Source: an uncultured Robinsoniella sp. (GTDB taxonomy: Bacteria; Bacillota; Clostridia; Lachnospirales; Lachnospiraceae). From it: 64,000 nucleotides of DNA. The notes below the pieces were generated by a model, which saw only the letters and a program-made list of their open reading frames with translations, searched no databases and was not told where the DNA came from. The DNA lies in assembly GCA_900540475.1 (NCBI GenBank), contig UQGG01000004.1, positions 1-64,000 of the forward strand. The letters run 5' to 3'. Made by a program: the position numbers and the translations under genes. This document shows, piece after piece, positions 26,646 through 35,916 of the stretch (position 1 is its first letter; each line of letters begins with the position of its first letter).

Positions 26646-27800
26646 ATGTGTTGTACGAATCGTGGAGTTCCTACCGGGCCTACTGGTAATACAGGTGCAA
26701 ACGGCGCCACCGGTCCCACCGGAACTGCCGGGGCTACCGGCGCTGCTGGTGCTGTGGGGGCTACCGGACCTACGGGTAATACGGGACCTGCCGGAACCAT
26801 AGGCGCCACAGGACCTACCGGGGCAACTGGCGCAAACGGTACTGCTGGGGCTGTGGGGGCTACCGGCAATACGGGTGCCACCGGAGCTACCGGAGATGCT
26901 GGCGCTACCGGCGCTGTTGGTCCCACAGGAGCCACCGGCGCAAATGGAGCTACTGGAGCTACCGGGGCAGCCGGACCTACCGGCGCGGATGGGGCGGATG
27001 GTCCTACAGGAGCTGTCGGCGCTACCGGCGCAAATGGAGCAGCCGGGCCTACCGGGGCTGTCGGTGCCACCGGTCCTACCGGAGCCAATGGCGTTACCGG
27101 CTCTACTGGTGCCACGGGTGCGACCGGAGCCAATGGAGCTACCGGCTCTACCGGGGCTACCGGAGCTGTTGGGGCTACCGGTGCTGCAGGAGCTACCGGA
27201 ACTGTTGGTCCCACAGGTCCAACGGGATTGGCTGGGGCTGCAGGCGCTACGGGCGCTACCGGGGCAACGGGCGCAAACGGCGCTACCGGTCCTACCGGAG
27301 CTGTTGGTGCCACCGGTCCTACCGGAACCGCAGGAACGAATGGAAATACGGGCGCTACCGGCAATGCCGGGGCTACCGGAGCAACGGGACCTACCGGTCC
27401 TACTCCTACCCAGACAAATGCAAGATATACGGTAACATCCTCTACTCTGACAAATAATGCAGCGATTGCTTTTGGTGTTGTTTTCAATAACGGCACGAAC
27501 ATCACTGCACCTACAACCACTACGTTTCAGTTAGCAGCAGGCCATGTTTATTCCGTATCCTATATTGTGAACGCCACCGTTACTTTAGCAGGATTTATCG
27601 GAGTAACCCCTCAGCTAAACGGAACCTCCCAGATTGATTTTGTAACAAACAGCACTTCCACACTATCTGCGACAAACCCTGGCGTATCAGGCACATTCCT
27701 GGTTAACGCCACTGCAGTTACAACACTGAGCTTTTTATTTAACTCCTCTCTGACGGCTACCGCCCCCCATGGCGCAGTATCAATCGTAGAGTTATCATAA
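26646..27800 (+). CDS. Collagen-like protein, 3' half with BclA-type C-terminal domain
   Basis: 384 codons as an open frame. After MCCTNRGVP come about 245 residues of G-[AP]-T-G type triplets, then from about residue 255 a 130-residue globular domain (TQTNARYTVTSS to VSIVELS) rich in Thr, Val and Asn. Its layout fits the C1q-like jelly-roll trimerisation domain of BclA-type exosporium proteins. There is no ribosome site before 26646, and no leader like that of the gene at 16925; the ATG directly follows the recombinase TGA. So as it stands it is unlikely to be translated well, and it fits as the back part of the collagen gene at 16925. A strong terminator follows. Confidence 0.75.
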   Translation: MCCTNRGVPTGPTGNTGANGATGPTGTAGATGAAGAVGATGPTGNTGPAGTIGATGPTGATGANGTAGAVGATGNTGATGATGDAGATGAVGPTGATGANGATGATGAAGPTGADGADGPTGAVGATGANGAAGPTGAVGATGPTGANGVTGSTGATGATGANGATGSTGATGAVGATGAAGATGTVGPTGPTGLAGAAGATGATGATGANGATGPTGAVGATGPTGTAGTNGNTGATGNAGATGATGPTGPTPTQTNARYTVTSSTLTNNAAIAFGVVFNNGTNITAPTTTTFQLAAGHVYSVSYIVNATVTLAGFIGVTPQLNGTSQIDFVTNSTSTLSATNPGVSGTFLVNATAVTTLSFLFNSSLTATAPHGAVSIVELS

Positions 27801-27814
27801 CAGCTTTCTGAACA

Positions 27815-27865
27815 GAAAGGGCGCTAATCACGATGGGTAACCATCTGTGATCAGCGCCCTTTTTG
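27815..27865. terminator. Bidirectional terminator
   Basis: AAAGGGCGCT and its complement AGCGCCCTTT flank a further paired ATCAC/GTGAT segment. T-runs exist on both strands, so it serves the collagen-like gene from the left and the phospholipase D-like gene from the right. Confidence 0.9.
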
Positions 27866-27871
27866 TTCTTA

Positions 27872-29314
27872 TCAGATCATTACCCGGAAAGGTCCAAGTA
27901 CAACTCCCAATACCTTCCAGATCACTTTTTTAATAAACGGTACCTCGGCAACTTTGATATGTGCCGGAGTCTCATAAGTGTCTGTATCAATTACTTTTCT
28001 GGCATCCTCCTGCAGTTTATCCATATACCCCTCTAATTGCCGGTTCAGCTCTTTACTGTCCACAACCAGCATTAGTTCTGTATCCACATAAGTGCTCCGA
28101 AGATCCAGATTATAGGAACCCACAATGGATATATTATCGTCTATTAAGATGGATTTCCCATGATAGGACTCACCTCCATCATACTCATAGATCTGCACTC
28201 CTGTATCAATGATCCTGCCTTTATTTTTCAGATAATCCGATGATGCAACAATGTTATCGCCATTTTCCACCGAATTGATCAGCATGGTGAAATCCACGCC
28301 AGTTGCACTGATTTCTCTCATTCCCTGATACATATCATCACTTAAAACCGCGTAAGGAGTATGCAGAACCACCCGCTCTTTGGCGTGTGCCATCAATTGC
28401 TGCATTTCATACCATGCCGTAGGTTCTTTTCCGTAGATATCCTTGGGGTTGGAAACCAGCGTTGCCTTATTGACCGGAACAGTTACCTGATCAAAATAAT
28501 CGTCTTTGACAAATAACTCCGGTTTTTCTTTCTTCAGATCCAGATAGTGCTGTTTTAAAGAAGCCACTTCTGCTTTCACGCCGTCCTTTTCCTGAAGCTT
28601 GCTGTCAGAATGGAAAACCCTGCAGTACTTGTAATCCCACATTTCATTGAAATAAGATTCCAGTTCAGACAACGAACTTTCTGTTGTCCGGTCTGTCCCT
28701 GCAGCTGTATTATAAATGAAGACTTCCCTGTCCAGGCTCTTATCATCTTCGATGTAATTTCCCAGAAAATAATCAAAGGTATTTCTGCCTCCCAAAAGGT
28801 AATACTGGTCATCCACGATCAGGTATTTATCATGCATTCTTCCGTGAAACGTCCAGGGTTTTGCCGGATTTGGCATATTATAAATCCGAACCTCTATGCC
28901 GGGGTGGCTGGAAATTGCATAAAAAAGATCTTTTCCTTCCATTCGGATTAAGCCGCTGATTCCGTCTACCAGAATCTGAACTTTCACCCCCCGGTCAGCT
29001 GCATTTAAGACCATCGCCAGCACATCCGTGGTACTGTATCCGGGACGCATATCGAAGGTGGATAAAATGATCCGCTCCTTCGCCTGTTCAATCATTCGGA
29101 TCCGTTCATCCAGCGCATCCATGCTGTCCTCCACGATATATGCCCGGTCTACCGACAGGGTATCGGAATAATATTTATCTACGCTGGAACCCGTTTTATA
29201 ATCCGCACCGACTTTTTTGATTACCATAAAAGGTGCCATCATCCCCACGACGAGATACAAAATAATGGCTGCAATGGTAAGGATCAGCCAGTGCCTCCTT
29301 AAAAATAGCTTCAT
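27872..29314 (-). CDS. Phospholipase D-family protein
   Basis: 480 residues. One membrane segment at about 10-30 anchors it, then two HxK-x4-D catalytic motifs (HDKYLIVDD near 172 and HGKSILIDD near 395) form the single active site of PLD enzymes. Cardiolipin synthases of Firmicutes usually have two N-terminal membrane segments; only one is visible here, so a phosphatidyltransferase or a phosphodiesterase is equally possible. It starts 18 bp after the SbcC stop, so may be cotranscribed with sbcDC. Confidence 0.75.
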   Translation of the reverse strand: MKLFLRRHWLILTIAAIILYLVVGMMAPFMVIKKVGADYKTGSSVDKYYSDTLSVDRAYIVEDSMDALDERIRMIEQAKERIILSTFDMRPGYSTTDVLAMVLNAADRGVKVQILVDGISGLIRMEGKDLFYAISSHPGIEVRIYNMPNPAKPWTFHGRMHDKYLIVDDQYYLLGGRNTFDYFLGNYIEDDKSLDREVFIYNTAAGTDRTTESSLSELESYFNEMWDYKYCRVFHSDSKLQEKDGVKAEVASLKQHYLDLKKEKPELFVKDDYFDQVTVPVNKATLVSNPKDIYGKEPTAWYEMQQLMAHAKERVVLHTPYAVLSDDMYQGMREISATGVDFTMLINSVENGDNIVASSDYLKNKGRIIDTGVQIYEYDGGESYHGKSILIDDNISIVGSYNLDLRSTYVDTELMLVVDSKELNRQLEGYMDKLQEDARKVIDTDTYETPAHIKVAEVPFIKKVIWKVLGVVLGPFRVMI

Positions 29315-29332
29315 TCTATAATCCTTCTTCCT

Positions 29333-32300
29333 TTACAAATGCTCTATTTCAACTTTGCTGCCACGGATTCCGCTTTGTGCCGGACTTACTATCAGCCGCA
29401 CCGGAACCCTTGCCTTAACCGATTCCACATGAGAGATAATTCCTACTTTCAGATGATCATTGTGAATCCGCTCCAACGATGTCATTACTACATCCAGAAG
29501 ATTTTCGTCCAGAGAACCAAACCCTTCATCCAGGAAAAACAGTTCCAGCGGTGCGGTTCCCTTAAGCTGGATTTCTTCCGATAGAGATAACGCCAGAGCA
29601 AGGGATGTGACAAAGGTCTCTCCTCCTGAAAGCGTTGCCGGCGCTCTGAGAACCCCGCCGTTTTTATTATCCCGGATCACGAATTCTCCTTCCTGGTTGG
29701 TTTCCAGCTCATAACTGCCATTTGTAATTTCTGAGAGCCGTCTGGATGCACTTCTGGAGATATACTTTAGCCGCTCAGCCGCCATATATTCCACAAACCG
29801 TTTTCCCCTGCTGACCCCTTTTAAATCTTCCAGAATACTGATCTGGTGCTCCACTGCATCCAGTTCTCCCCTGAGCTTTTTCTTCTTCTCCAGGTTACCC
29901 CTGATGCTTTTTACCTGCTGTTTCCATTCACCCAGCTGCTCCTTCTGTTTGTTCAGGGCAGTCTCAAGTTCCTGGCATCTGGCATTTAATTCCTTTGTTT
30001 CTGCTTCCGATACAGTTCTGCCACTCAGCTTTTCTCCGGTTTCCTTTATTTTAGATGAACATTCCCGTATTTCATTATAATAATTCTCAATGGAGTCTTT
30101 CAGCTCCTGATATTGCTCTTTGTTTAAAACAGCATTTTTAACTTCTTCTATATTTTCAAATTCCAGACGAGCCATTTCCTGCTTCAGCCTTTCTTCTGAT
30201 TTTAAGCGGGCATTTTTATTCCCTTCAAGCTGTCCCTGCAGTTGATCTGACTGCTGCTTAATCACCTGGCTTTCCTCCGCTGCCTGCTGGAATTCCTGTC
30301 TGCATTTTTCATAGTGATCCAATAGAAAAGCCAGCTCTTTTTCCAGTAATCCTATACATTTTTGAGGATCCCTGTCATCTCCGATTTTTTCTGCAACCAG
30401 CCTTTTCTTCTCCTGAATGCTGCTCTCAAGAGGTGCCAGTTCCAGCTGTATTTTATTTGCCGTCTCTTTTGCTGTATTCATATCCGCCTGAATTTCCTTC
30501 AGCAGATCCTGGCTGCTGCTCAGTGACTTTCTTGCTGTCTGAAGCTGCTCTTCTTTTTCTTCCCGGTCTTTCTCCAGTTTCTGTAAACGTTTCTTTTCTT
30601 CCTTAAAATCCAGAATCCCTGTCTGATCCTGTAACTCCAGAAATAATGCATTCTGGGTTTCCCAGCTGCCCGCCGCTTTTTTCATTTCTTCCTGCAGCTC
30701 ATTTAGGTTACGTGACAGAAGCTTCAGTATGCCTGTCTGACTTTCCTTTTTCCGTTCCAGCTTTTGGATTTCCCCATTACATTTGTCCAGCATTTCCTCC
30801 AGCTCTTCTACCTGGTTCTCTTCTAACTGGTTCGCTTCTCCCCGGTTTTCTTCTCCTTGCAGAATCCCGGCCTTTTGTTCGATTCCTTTTCCCGGCTCAT
30901 GGTGAATCGCTCCGCATACGGGGCAAGGGGTTCCTTCCTGCAGTTCTCTGCGAAGAATTACGATCTGCTTTTCCCGGATATCCGCTTTTAATTTCGTCAG
31001 TTGTTCTGCAATCTGCTGTCTTTCCTTTTCTTTTTCCGCTAACGCTCCATCGATTTTCTTTGCCGTTGTTTCTTCTATTTGAAACTCTTTTATCCCGGCT
31101 TTCTGCTTCTTTTTGATATTGTCTAAGTCCACTTTTGATGTATATACAGACTCACTCTGATGTATACCATGCTCAATCTGCTCCCGGTAAACAGCGGATA
31201 TTTTTAATCCCTGAAGACTGTTATCCAGCTCCTGGATGTTCTGGCTTTCTTTTTTCTCTCCCTGTACCAGAAGCTCCTGTTTCTGTTCTAAACTTTTCAG
31301 CTGTTTCTGCTGAAAGGAGAGCCTTTTTTGCAGCTCCTGCTGTTTATCGATCATTTCCGGAAGCTCTTTCCACTGCTCCCATGCCTCTTTGGCACTCTGC
31401 AGCTTTAAGCGAATGCCATTTTCCTCTTCATCCCTCTGCCCGGCAATCTTCTGAAACGCCGCCTCCTTGTCCTTTTTCTCCGCATTGACAGCATCCAGAC
31501 GGTTCATCCATTCCTGTATCTGAGCCTCCAGCAGTTTTTCCTGGTTCGCCAGTTCTTCATAGGATGCCAGCATAGGCGCGATCCCATCCGCCCTGACGGC
31601 GGCGTCCCGTCTCTCTTTCATCTGCTCTATTTTTTCTGACTGTTTCGTCAGTTCACTAAGCTTTTGTTCCTGTTCCTCCCGCTCTTTCATTAAGAGCCGG
31701 ACAGTCTGATAATCCTTGTATTTTTCTTTTGCTTCATGAGACTCTTTTTCTGTCTGCTCCAGAAGCTGCCTGCCCTCCTCCTGCTGCCTGATACGCTGCT
31801 CCAGCAGTTCTTCGCTTGCAAGTACATAGGCTTCCATCTGTCCCTGGATATTCATCCGTTTTGCCTTCTCTTCATTCAGTGCACCGTTTAGCTTTTCTTC
31901 CAGGCCTTTTCCGTATTCTTCCAGGCGGAACAGGCGCTCCAGAATTTCTCTCCGGTCCTTTCCGCTTACTTTTAAAAATTCACTGAATTTTCCCTGTGGC
32001 AGTACAACCGTCCGCATAAAATCATCGGCAGTAAGACCAATAATATCCGCACAGGCACGGTCTACCCCTTTGACGGAATCCTCCAGAACAACTTCTTCCT
32101 CTGTCACATCCACCAGTTTACATTTTCCGGCCTTCGTTCCCTGGGTAGTCAGTTTGAATTCCCGTTCCACCCGGTAACGCTTTGCCCGGGCTCCGGTAAC
32201 CTGGAATTCATAGCTCACGCCAGCGCTCTGGCAGTTCTTGTTAATAAATTCATTCGTTCCCCTGGACATGGCCTTTATTCCGTACAATGCCAGAATCATT

Positions 32301-32440
32301 CCATCCAGTATGGTAGATTTTCCGCTTCCCGTGGGACCGAAGATTCCAAAGAATCCACGTTTACAAAGCTCTGTAAAGTCAATCGTCTGCTCTTCCACAA
32401 AGCTGTTCAGCCCCCGTATCTTAAGTCTGATCGGTCTCAT
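29333..32440 (-). CDS. sbcC: SbcC, ATPase subunit of the SbcCD nuclease
   Basis: About 1035 residues. Walker A GPTGSGKST near 36, a long coiled coil (about 180-870) interrupted by the zinc hook CPVC near 505, then the LSGGE signature and Walker B FFLDEGFGSLD near the C-terminus. With SbcD it opens and trims hairpins and palindromes in DNA ends, which matters in a region with so many inverted repeats. The ATG at 32440 is used, 20 bp inside the sbcD end, with AAGGA upstream. Confidence 0.92.
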   Translation of the reverse strand: MRPIRLKIRGLNSFVEEQTIDFTELCKRGFFGIFGPTGSGKSTILDGMILALYGIKAMSRGTNEFINKNCQSAGVSYEFQVTGARAKRYRVEREFKLTTQGTKAGKCKLVDVTEEEVVLEDSVKGVDRACADIIGLTADDFMRTVVLPQGKFSEFLKVSGKDRREILERLFRLEEYGKGLEEKLNGALNEEKAKRMNIQGQMEAYVLASEELLEQRIRQQEEGRQLLEQTEKESHEAKEKYKDYQTVRLLMKEREEQEQKLSELTKQSEKIEQMKERRDAAVRADGIAPMLASYEELANQEKLLEAQIQEWMNRLDAVNAEKKDKEAAFQKIAGQRDEEENGIRLKLQSAKEAWEQWKELPEMIDKQQELQKRLSFQQKQLKSLEQKQELLVQGEKKESQNIQELDNSLQGLKISAVYREQIEHGIHQSESVYTSKVDLDNIKKKQKAGIKEFQIEETTAKKIDGALAEKEKERQQIAEQLTKLKADIREKQIVILRRELQEGTPCPVCGAIHHEPGKGIEQKAGILQGEENRGEANQLEENQVEELEEMLDKCNGEIQKLERKKESQTGILKLLSRNLNELQEEMKKAAGSWETQNALFLELQDQTGILDFKEEKKRLQKLEKDREEKEEQLQTARKSLSSSQDLLKEIQADMNTAKETANKIQLELAPLESSIQEKKRLVAEKIGDDRDPQKCIGLLEKELAFLLDHYEKCRQEFQQAAEESQVIKQQSDQLQGQLEGNKNARLKSEERLKQEMARLEFENIEEVKNAVLNKEQYQELKDSIENYYNEIRECSSKIKETGEKLSGRTVSEAETKELNARCQELETALNKQKEQLGEWKQQVKSIRGNLEKKKKLRGELDAVEHQISILEDLKGVSRGKRFVEYMAAERLKYISRSASRRLSEITNGSYELETNQEGEFVIRDNKNGGVLRAPATLSGGETFVTSLALALSLSEEIQLKGTAPLELFFLDEGFGSLDENLLDVVMTSLERIHNDHLKVGIISHVESVKARVPVRLIVSPAQSGIRGSKVEIEHL

Positions 32441-33641
32441 GTTCCACATCCTTTCCCAATAATCCTAACAATACTTCCATGGTTTCTTCCGGAACCGGGA
32501 CACCCCGTTCATGAAGATAAAATTCCTGGAACAACTCATGAAACGGCCTCTCAAGATACCGTTCGGCTCCATCCTCCTGCTGCATTTCCGGGAAGATCGG
32601 ATGTATTTCCAGGATATCTTCTTTTAATAACTTCATCTGCTTAATCTCATCTTCCAGAATCGCCCGTCCCGTTTCAATCTCCAGATAAACCCAGCAGACT
32701 TTCTCTGTATTTTCCTGACACTGCTTAATTGCATCTGTTACACTTTTGCAGCGCCATACCTCAATGGGCTTATATTGTTTCAAAGGGATCGATGTGATCT
32801 CTGCGTCTTTCCCGGCACTTACATCAACCAGAAGCACCTGCTTTTGATATGCCTCTTCTCCCCTGTGATACTGCAGAGGCGCACCGCTGTAACGGGCAGT
32901 GTGGTTTCCCGGCACTACCTGAGGCTTATGAATATGTCCCAGGGCAATGTACTGGGCTTTTGAGGGGAAAATATCCCCGCCTACGATATAGCTGCCTCCC
33001 AGCTGGATGCTTCTCTCTGAACCGCCTTCCACACTGTTCATGACAAACAAATGAGATACGATGAGATTCACCGTATCCTCCCGAAAATGCCCTTCTAAAG
33101 AGTTAAAAAGCTGCTTCATCCGCTCTCCATATGTAAGCAGACGTTCCTCATCCGTATCCATATCACCATAGAGTACTTCATTTAATCGCTTCTCGCTTGG
33201 AAATGGAATCGTCAGTATTACCGCCTTTTCCCCACCCATATCTATCTCAATATATCCCTCTTTGGAGTCCGTGACCTGATGTTGTCCGTATCTCCCCGCA
33301 GGTATCACCGTTTTGGGAGTTCCTACCATAATAATTCCATGATCCATTGCCAGCGGCGTGGCAGCTACCAGACGCTGTGGATTGTCATGGTTCCCGGCAA
33401 TGACCACCGTAATCCTTTTTCCCTCACCCGATATCTTTTTCAGGGTATCGTAAAAAAGCTTCTCCGCACGGGCAGACGGATTCGCAGAATCATAGATATC
33501 ACCTGCAATTAACACGAGATCGGGATTATTTTCTTCCACAATTTTCACAAAATCTTCCAGGAACAGTTCCTGTTCATCCAGCCGGCTTCTGCCTTCCAGA
33601 TTTTTACCCAGATGCCAGTCGGCAGTGTGTAGTAAACGCAT
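32421..33641 (-). CDS. sbcD: SbcD, nuclease subunit of SbcCD
   Basis: 406 residues. Calcineurin-like phosphoesterase motifs appear in order: DWHLGK at 8-13, GDIYD near 47, GNHD near 82 and GHIH near 240. These bind the two Mn ions of the Mre11-type active site. A strong promoter lies 30 bp upstream, and sbcC overlaps its end. Confidence 0.93.
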   Translation of the reverse strand: MRLLHTADWHLGKNLEGRSRLDEQELFLEDFVKIVEENNPDLVLIAGDIYDSANPSARAEKLFYDTLKKISGEGKRITVVIAGNHDNPQRLVAATPLAMDHGIIMVGTPKTVIPAGRYGQHQVTDSKEGYIEIDMGGEKAVILTIPFPSEKRLNEVLYGDMDTDEERLLTYGERMKQLFNSLEGHFREDTVNLIVSHLFVMNSVEGGSERSIQLGGSYIVGGDIFPSKAQYIALGHIHKPQVVPGNHTARYSGAPLQYHRGEEAYQKQVLLVDVSAGKDAEITSIPLKQYKPIEVWRCKSVTDAIKQCQENTEKVCWVYLEIETGRAILEDEIKQMKLLKEDILEIHPIFPEMQQEDGAERYLERPFHELFQEFYLHERGVPVPEETMEVLLGLLGKDVEHETDQT

Positions 33642-33669
33642 CCGATGCCCTCCTTTTTCTATGTTGGTT

Positions 33670-33698
33670 ATTATACTTCGCTATTTCGCAAAAGTCAA
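33670..33698 (-). promoter_or_regulatory. Promoter of sbcDC
   Basis: TTGACT (33693-33698) and TATAAT (33670-33675) with a 17-bp spacer on the minus strand. Confidence 0.75.
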
Positions 33699-33724
33699 AA
33701 TAATGGGATGCCCGAATATACATC

Positions 33725-35080
33725 TTAGAAAACCATCCGCACCCTGGCACCTCCAAGATCCAAAGATCTGCCAAGTTCAAGCCTCCCTCCGTGTGCTTCA
33801 GCGACACTTTTCGCAATATACAGCCCCATTCCATAATGAAGCTTTGAATTTCTGCTTTTATCCCCCTGGTAAAATTGTTCAAAACCCCGTTTGGTTTCCT
33901 CCTCTGTAAATCCCCTCCCAGAATCCTCAATGCATACTGACAGATGATTATCTGATACATAGGCGCTGACTTTTATTTTCCCCGAAACGGGCGTATATTC
34001 CACTGCATTAGTGAAGGCATTCATAACCGCCCGGTTAAAAGCAGATTCATCCAGTGCTATTTGTTCCGGCAGATTGCTGATATCCGTTTCCAGGCAAATC
34101 GATTTCTCCATAACCAGTATTTTTGCCTGGGAAACCGTTTCTTCCAGCAAAACCCGGGGATTAATCTGCTTTGGAAGAATTTCAAACACCTTATGGGCAT
34201 TGTTAATATCCAGCAGCATCCGGATATAATCCTGCATGTCTGACGCACTGTGCCGGATATTGTCACTGTACATCTGCTGTTCCTCATCCAGGTCTGTCTC
34301 CGATAACAGCTCTGCATTTCCCCGCAGGATAGTCAGGGGCGTCTTTAAGTCATGGCTGAGTGCCGCCACCTGATCTCTTCTGTTCTCCTCCAGTTTCCAC
34401 TGCTGTTCCAGTGAATGCTTCAGATTTTTCCTCAGTTTCCCAAAAGAATCCAGTACATTGCTGATCTCCTTAATATCTGAACTCTCCATCTCAAAATCCA
34501 GTTCCTCCATCCGTATATTTTCTGTAGTCCGCTCCAGTACGGCAATCTCCCTGGAGAGCAATTTTCCAAACCGCCTGGACATCCAGATAATAATCCCCAG
34601 CGTCAGCAGTATAAACATAACCGCGAGACATAAAAACGGATTGGGAAGATATTTCTGAAGAACCGGATTGGTAAAGCTCATGGCAAGCTTATATAAAATG
34701 ACACAGGTTCCGCCTTTCACCGGCACCGTTTTGATAAAATAATCCCGAACCGTATTTGCTCCATTTACGGCGTTGTGATAAGCCGTATCTCTCAGATTTT
34801 CCAGGATATTTCCCTCACTGAACTTACCGGCTTCGTCATAAATGCCATACAGACATCCCCGGGGAATCAAAGACGCTGCATCATCACTCCCTGCAATCTG
34901 ATCCCTTTGGGCTTCAATCTGGCGTTCATAATAATTTGCCGGAAGCACACTGCCGCTGTATGCCAGTGCCTGAAACGCAAGTATTACAATTCCAGCCGCC
35001 GCCAGAATCCCTATTCCCAGAAAAACCACGTATCTTGTAAATATCCCGGTCATCGTTTTCTTCTTTTTTAATCTCTCCAT
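33725..35080 (-). CDS. Sensor histidine kinase of the second antimicrobial-peptide module
   Basis: 451 residues. Membrane segments at about 14-36 and 145-168 bracket a short extracellular domain. A HAMP-like stretch, HisKA (ALSHDLKTPLT, His near 245) and HATPase (NAFTNAVEYTP, DSGRGFT, YGMGLY) follow. The architecture and several extracellular residues (ANYYERQI near 45, DYxxK) parallel the kinase at 19212-20648. It overlaps the regulator stop by 13 bp. Confidence 0.88.
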   Translation of the reverse strand: MERLKKKKTMTGIFTRYVVFLGIGILAAAGIVILAFQALAYSGSVLPANYYERQIEAQRDQIAGSDDAASLIPRGCLYGIYDEAGKFSEGNILENLRDTAYHNAVNGANTVRDYFIKTVPVKGGTCVILYKLAMSFTNPVLQKYLPNPFLCLAVMFILLTLGIIIWMSRRFGKLLSREIAVLERTTENIRMEELDFEMESSDIKEISNVLDSFGKLRKNLKHSLEQQWKLEENRRDQVAALSHDLKTPLTILRGNAELLSETDLDEEQQMYSDNIRHSASDMQDYIRMLLDINNAHKVFEILPKQINPRVLLEETVSQAKILVMEKSICLETDISNLPEQIALDESAFNRAVMNAFTNAVEYTPVSGKIKVSAYVSDNHLSVCIEDSGRGFTEEETKRGFEQFYQGDKSRNSKLHYGMGLYIAKSVAEAHGGRLELGRSLDLGGARVRMVF

Positions 35081-35730
35081 TTATAACCCACACCCCACAC
35101 TGTTTCAATCGGACTGCATTCATATTTCGTCAGCTTGCCTCTGATATTTTTAATATGCTCTACAATTACCGCAATATCGCTTTCTTTATCGTAACCAAAG
35201 ACCGCTTCGTAAATCCGTTCTTTTGAAAAAACCTGTCCGTGATTTAATGCCAGGTATTCACAGATTTCATATTCACTTTTAGTAAAAGGAATCTGGTTAT
35301 CCTGAAACCATACTTCTTTTGCCTTCAGCTGAAAAGTCAGACCCGACAGATGAAAAGCATTTTTCTTCTGCCTGTGTTCCCTTCTCAGATGTGCTTCCAC
35401 CCTTGCCCGCAGTTCCCCGATGCCAAATGGCTTCGTAATGTAATCATCCCCACCGATATTAAGCCCTGTCATGAGATCAGACTCCATGGTCTTAGCCGTC
35501 AAAAATAAAATCGGACAATCCACCTTGTCCCGGATCTCCCGGCAAAGAGTAAACCCATCCATTCCCGGCATCATTACATCCAGTAAGATCAAATCAAAAT
35601 TATATTTTTTTATGTTCAATACGTCATCCGCGCGGTCATACGCCGTGACACGGTGTCCTGATTTTTCCAGCGCACTTTTAATAACCATGAGGATTCCTTT
35701 TTCGTCATCCACTGCTAGAATTTCTGCCAT
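35068..35730 (-). CDS. OmpR-family response regulator (second module)
   Basis: 220 residues: receiver (AVDDEKG, Asp in LILLDVMMPG, Lys in YITKPFG) and winged-helix output (SEYEICEYLALNHGQVFSKE, VWGVGYKW). AAGGAG precedes the ATG. It ends overlapping the kinase. It should regulate the ABC operon just upstream, which has its own terminator. Confidence 0.9.
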   Translation of the reverse strand: MAEILAVDDEKGILMVIKSALEKSGHRVTAYDRADDVLNIKKYNFDLILLDVMMPGMDGFTLCREIRDKVDCPILFLTAKTMESDLMTGLNIGGDDYITKPFGIGELRARVEAHLRREHRQKKNAFHLSGLTFQLKAKEVWFQDNQIPFTKSEYEICEYLALNHGQVFSKERIYEAVFGYDKESDIAVIVEHIKNIRGKLTKYECSPIETVWGVGYKWRD

Positions 35731-35841
35731 GCCTGCTCCTTATTTCTGGTACTATTTTTAGTTATATCTTAGTTATATAGGAATATTTCCGGTATTTATT
35801 TCTGGTTAAGTCTATTTATTCCTTACCTGCTAAGTTTAACA

Positions 35842-35891
35842 CAAAAATGCCGCAAAATCCAGAATGTTAGGTTCTCCCGGATATTTGCGGC
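35842..35891 (-). terminator. Terminator after the second ABC operon
   Basis: GCCGCAAA and TTTGCGGC, extended by ATCC/GGAT, pair around a loop and are followed by a T-run on the minus strand. It separates the ABC genes from the two-component genes. Confidence 0.75.
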
Positions 35892-35916
35892 TGAAAATCA
35901 CTGCTGAAATGGACTA

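Noticed and set aside
26636..27520. Long minus-strand frame across the right collagen-like gene
   Set aside because: Same shadow effect of the repeat codons.
25233..27800. Recombinase and collagen as one fusion protein by stop read-through
   Set aside because: The frames are in phase, but a plain TGA followed by ATG gives no read-through signal, and a collagen-tailed recombinase makes no biological sense.
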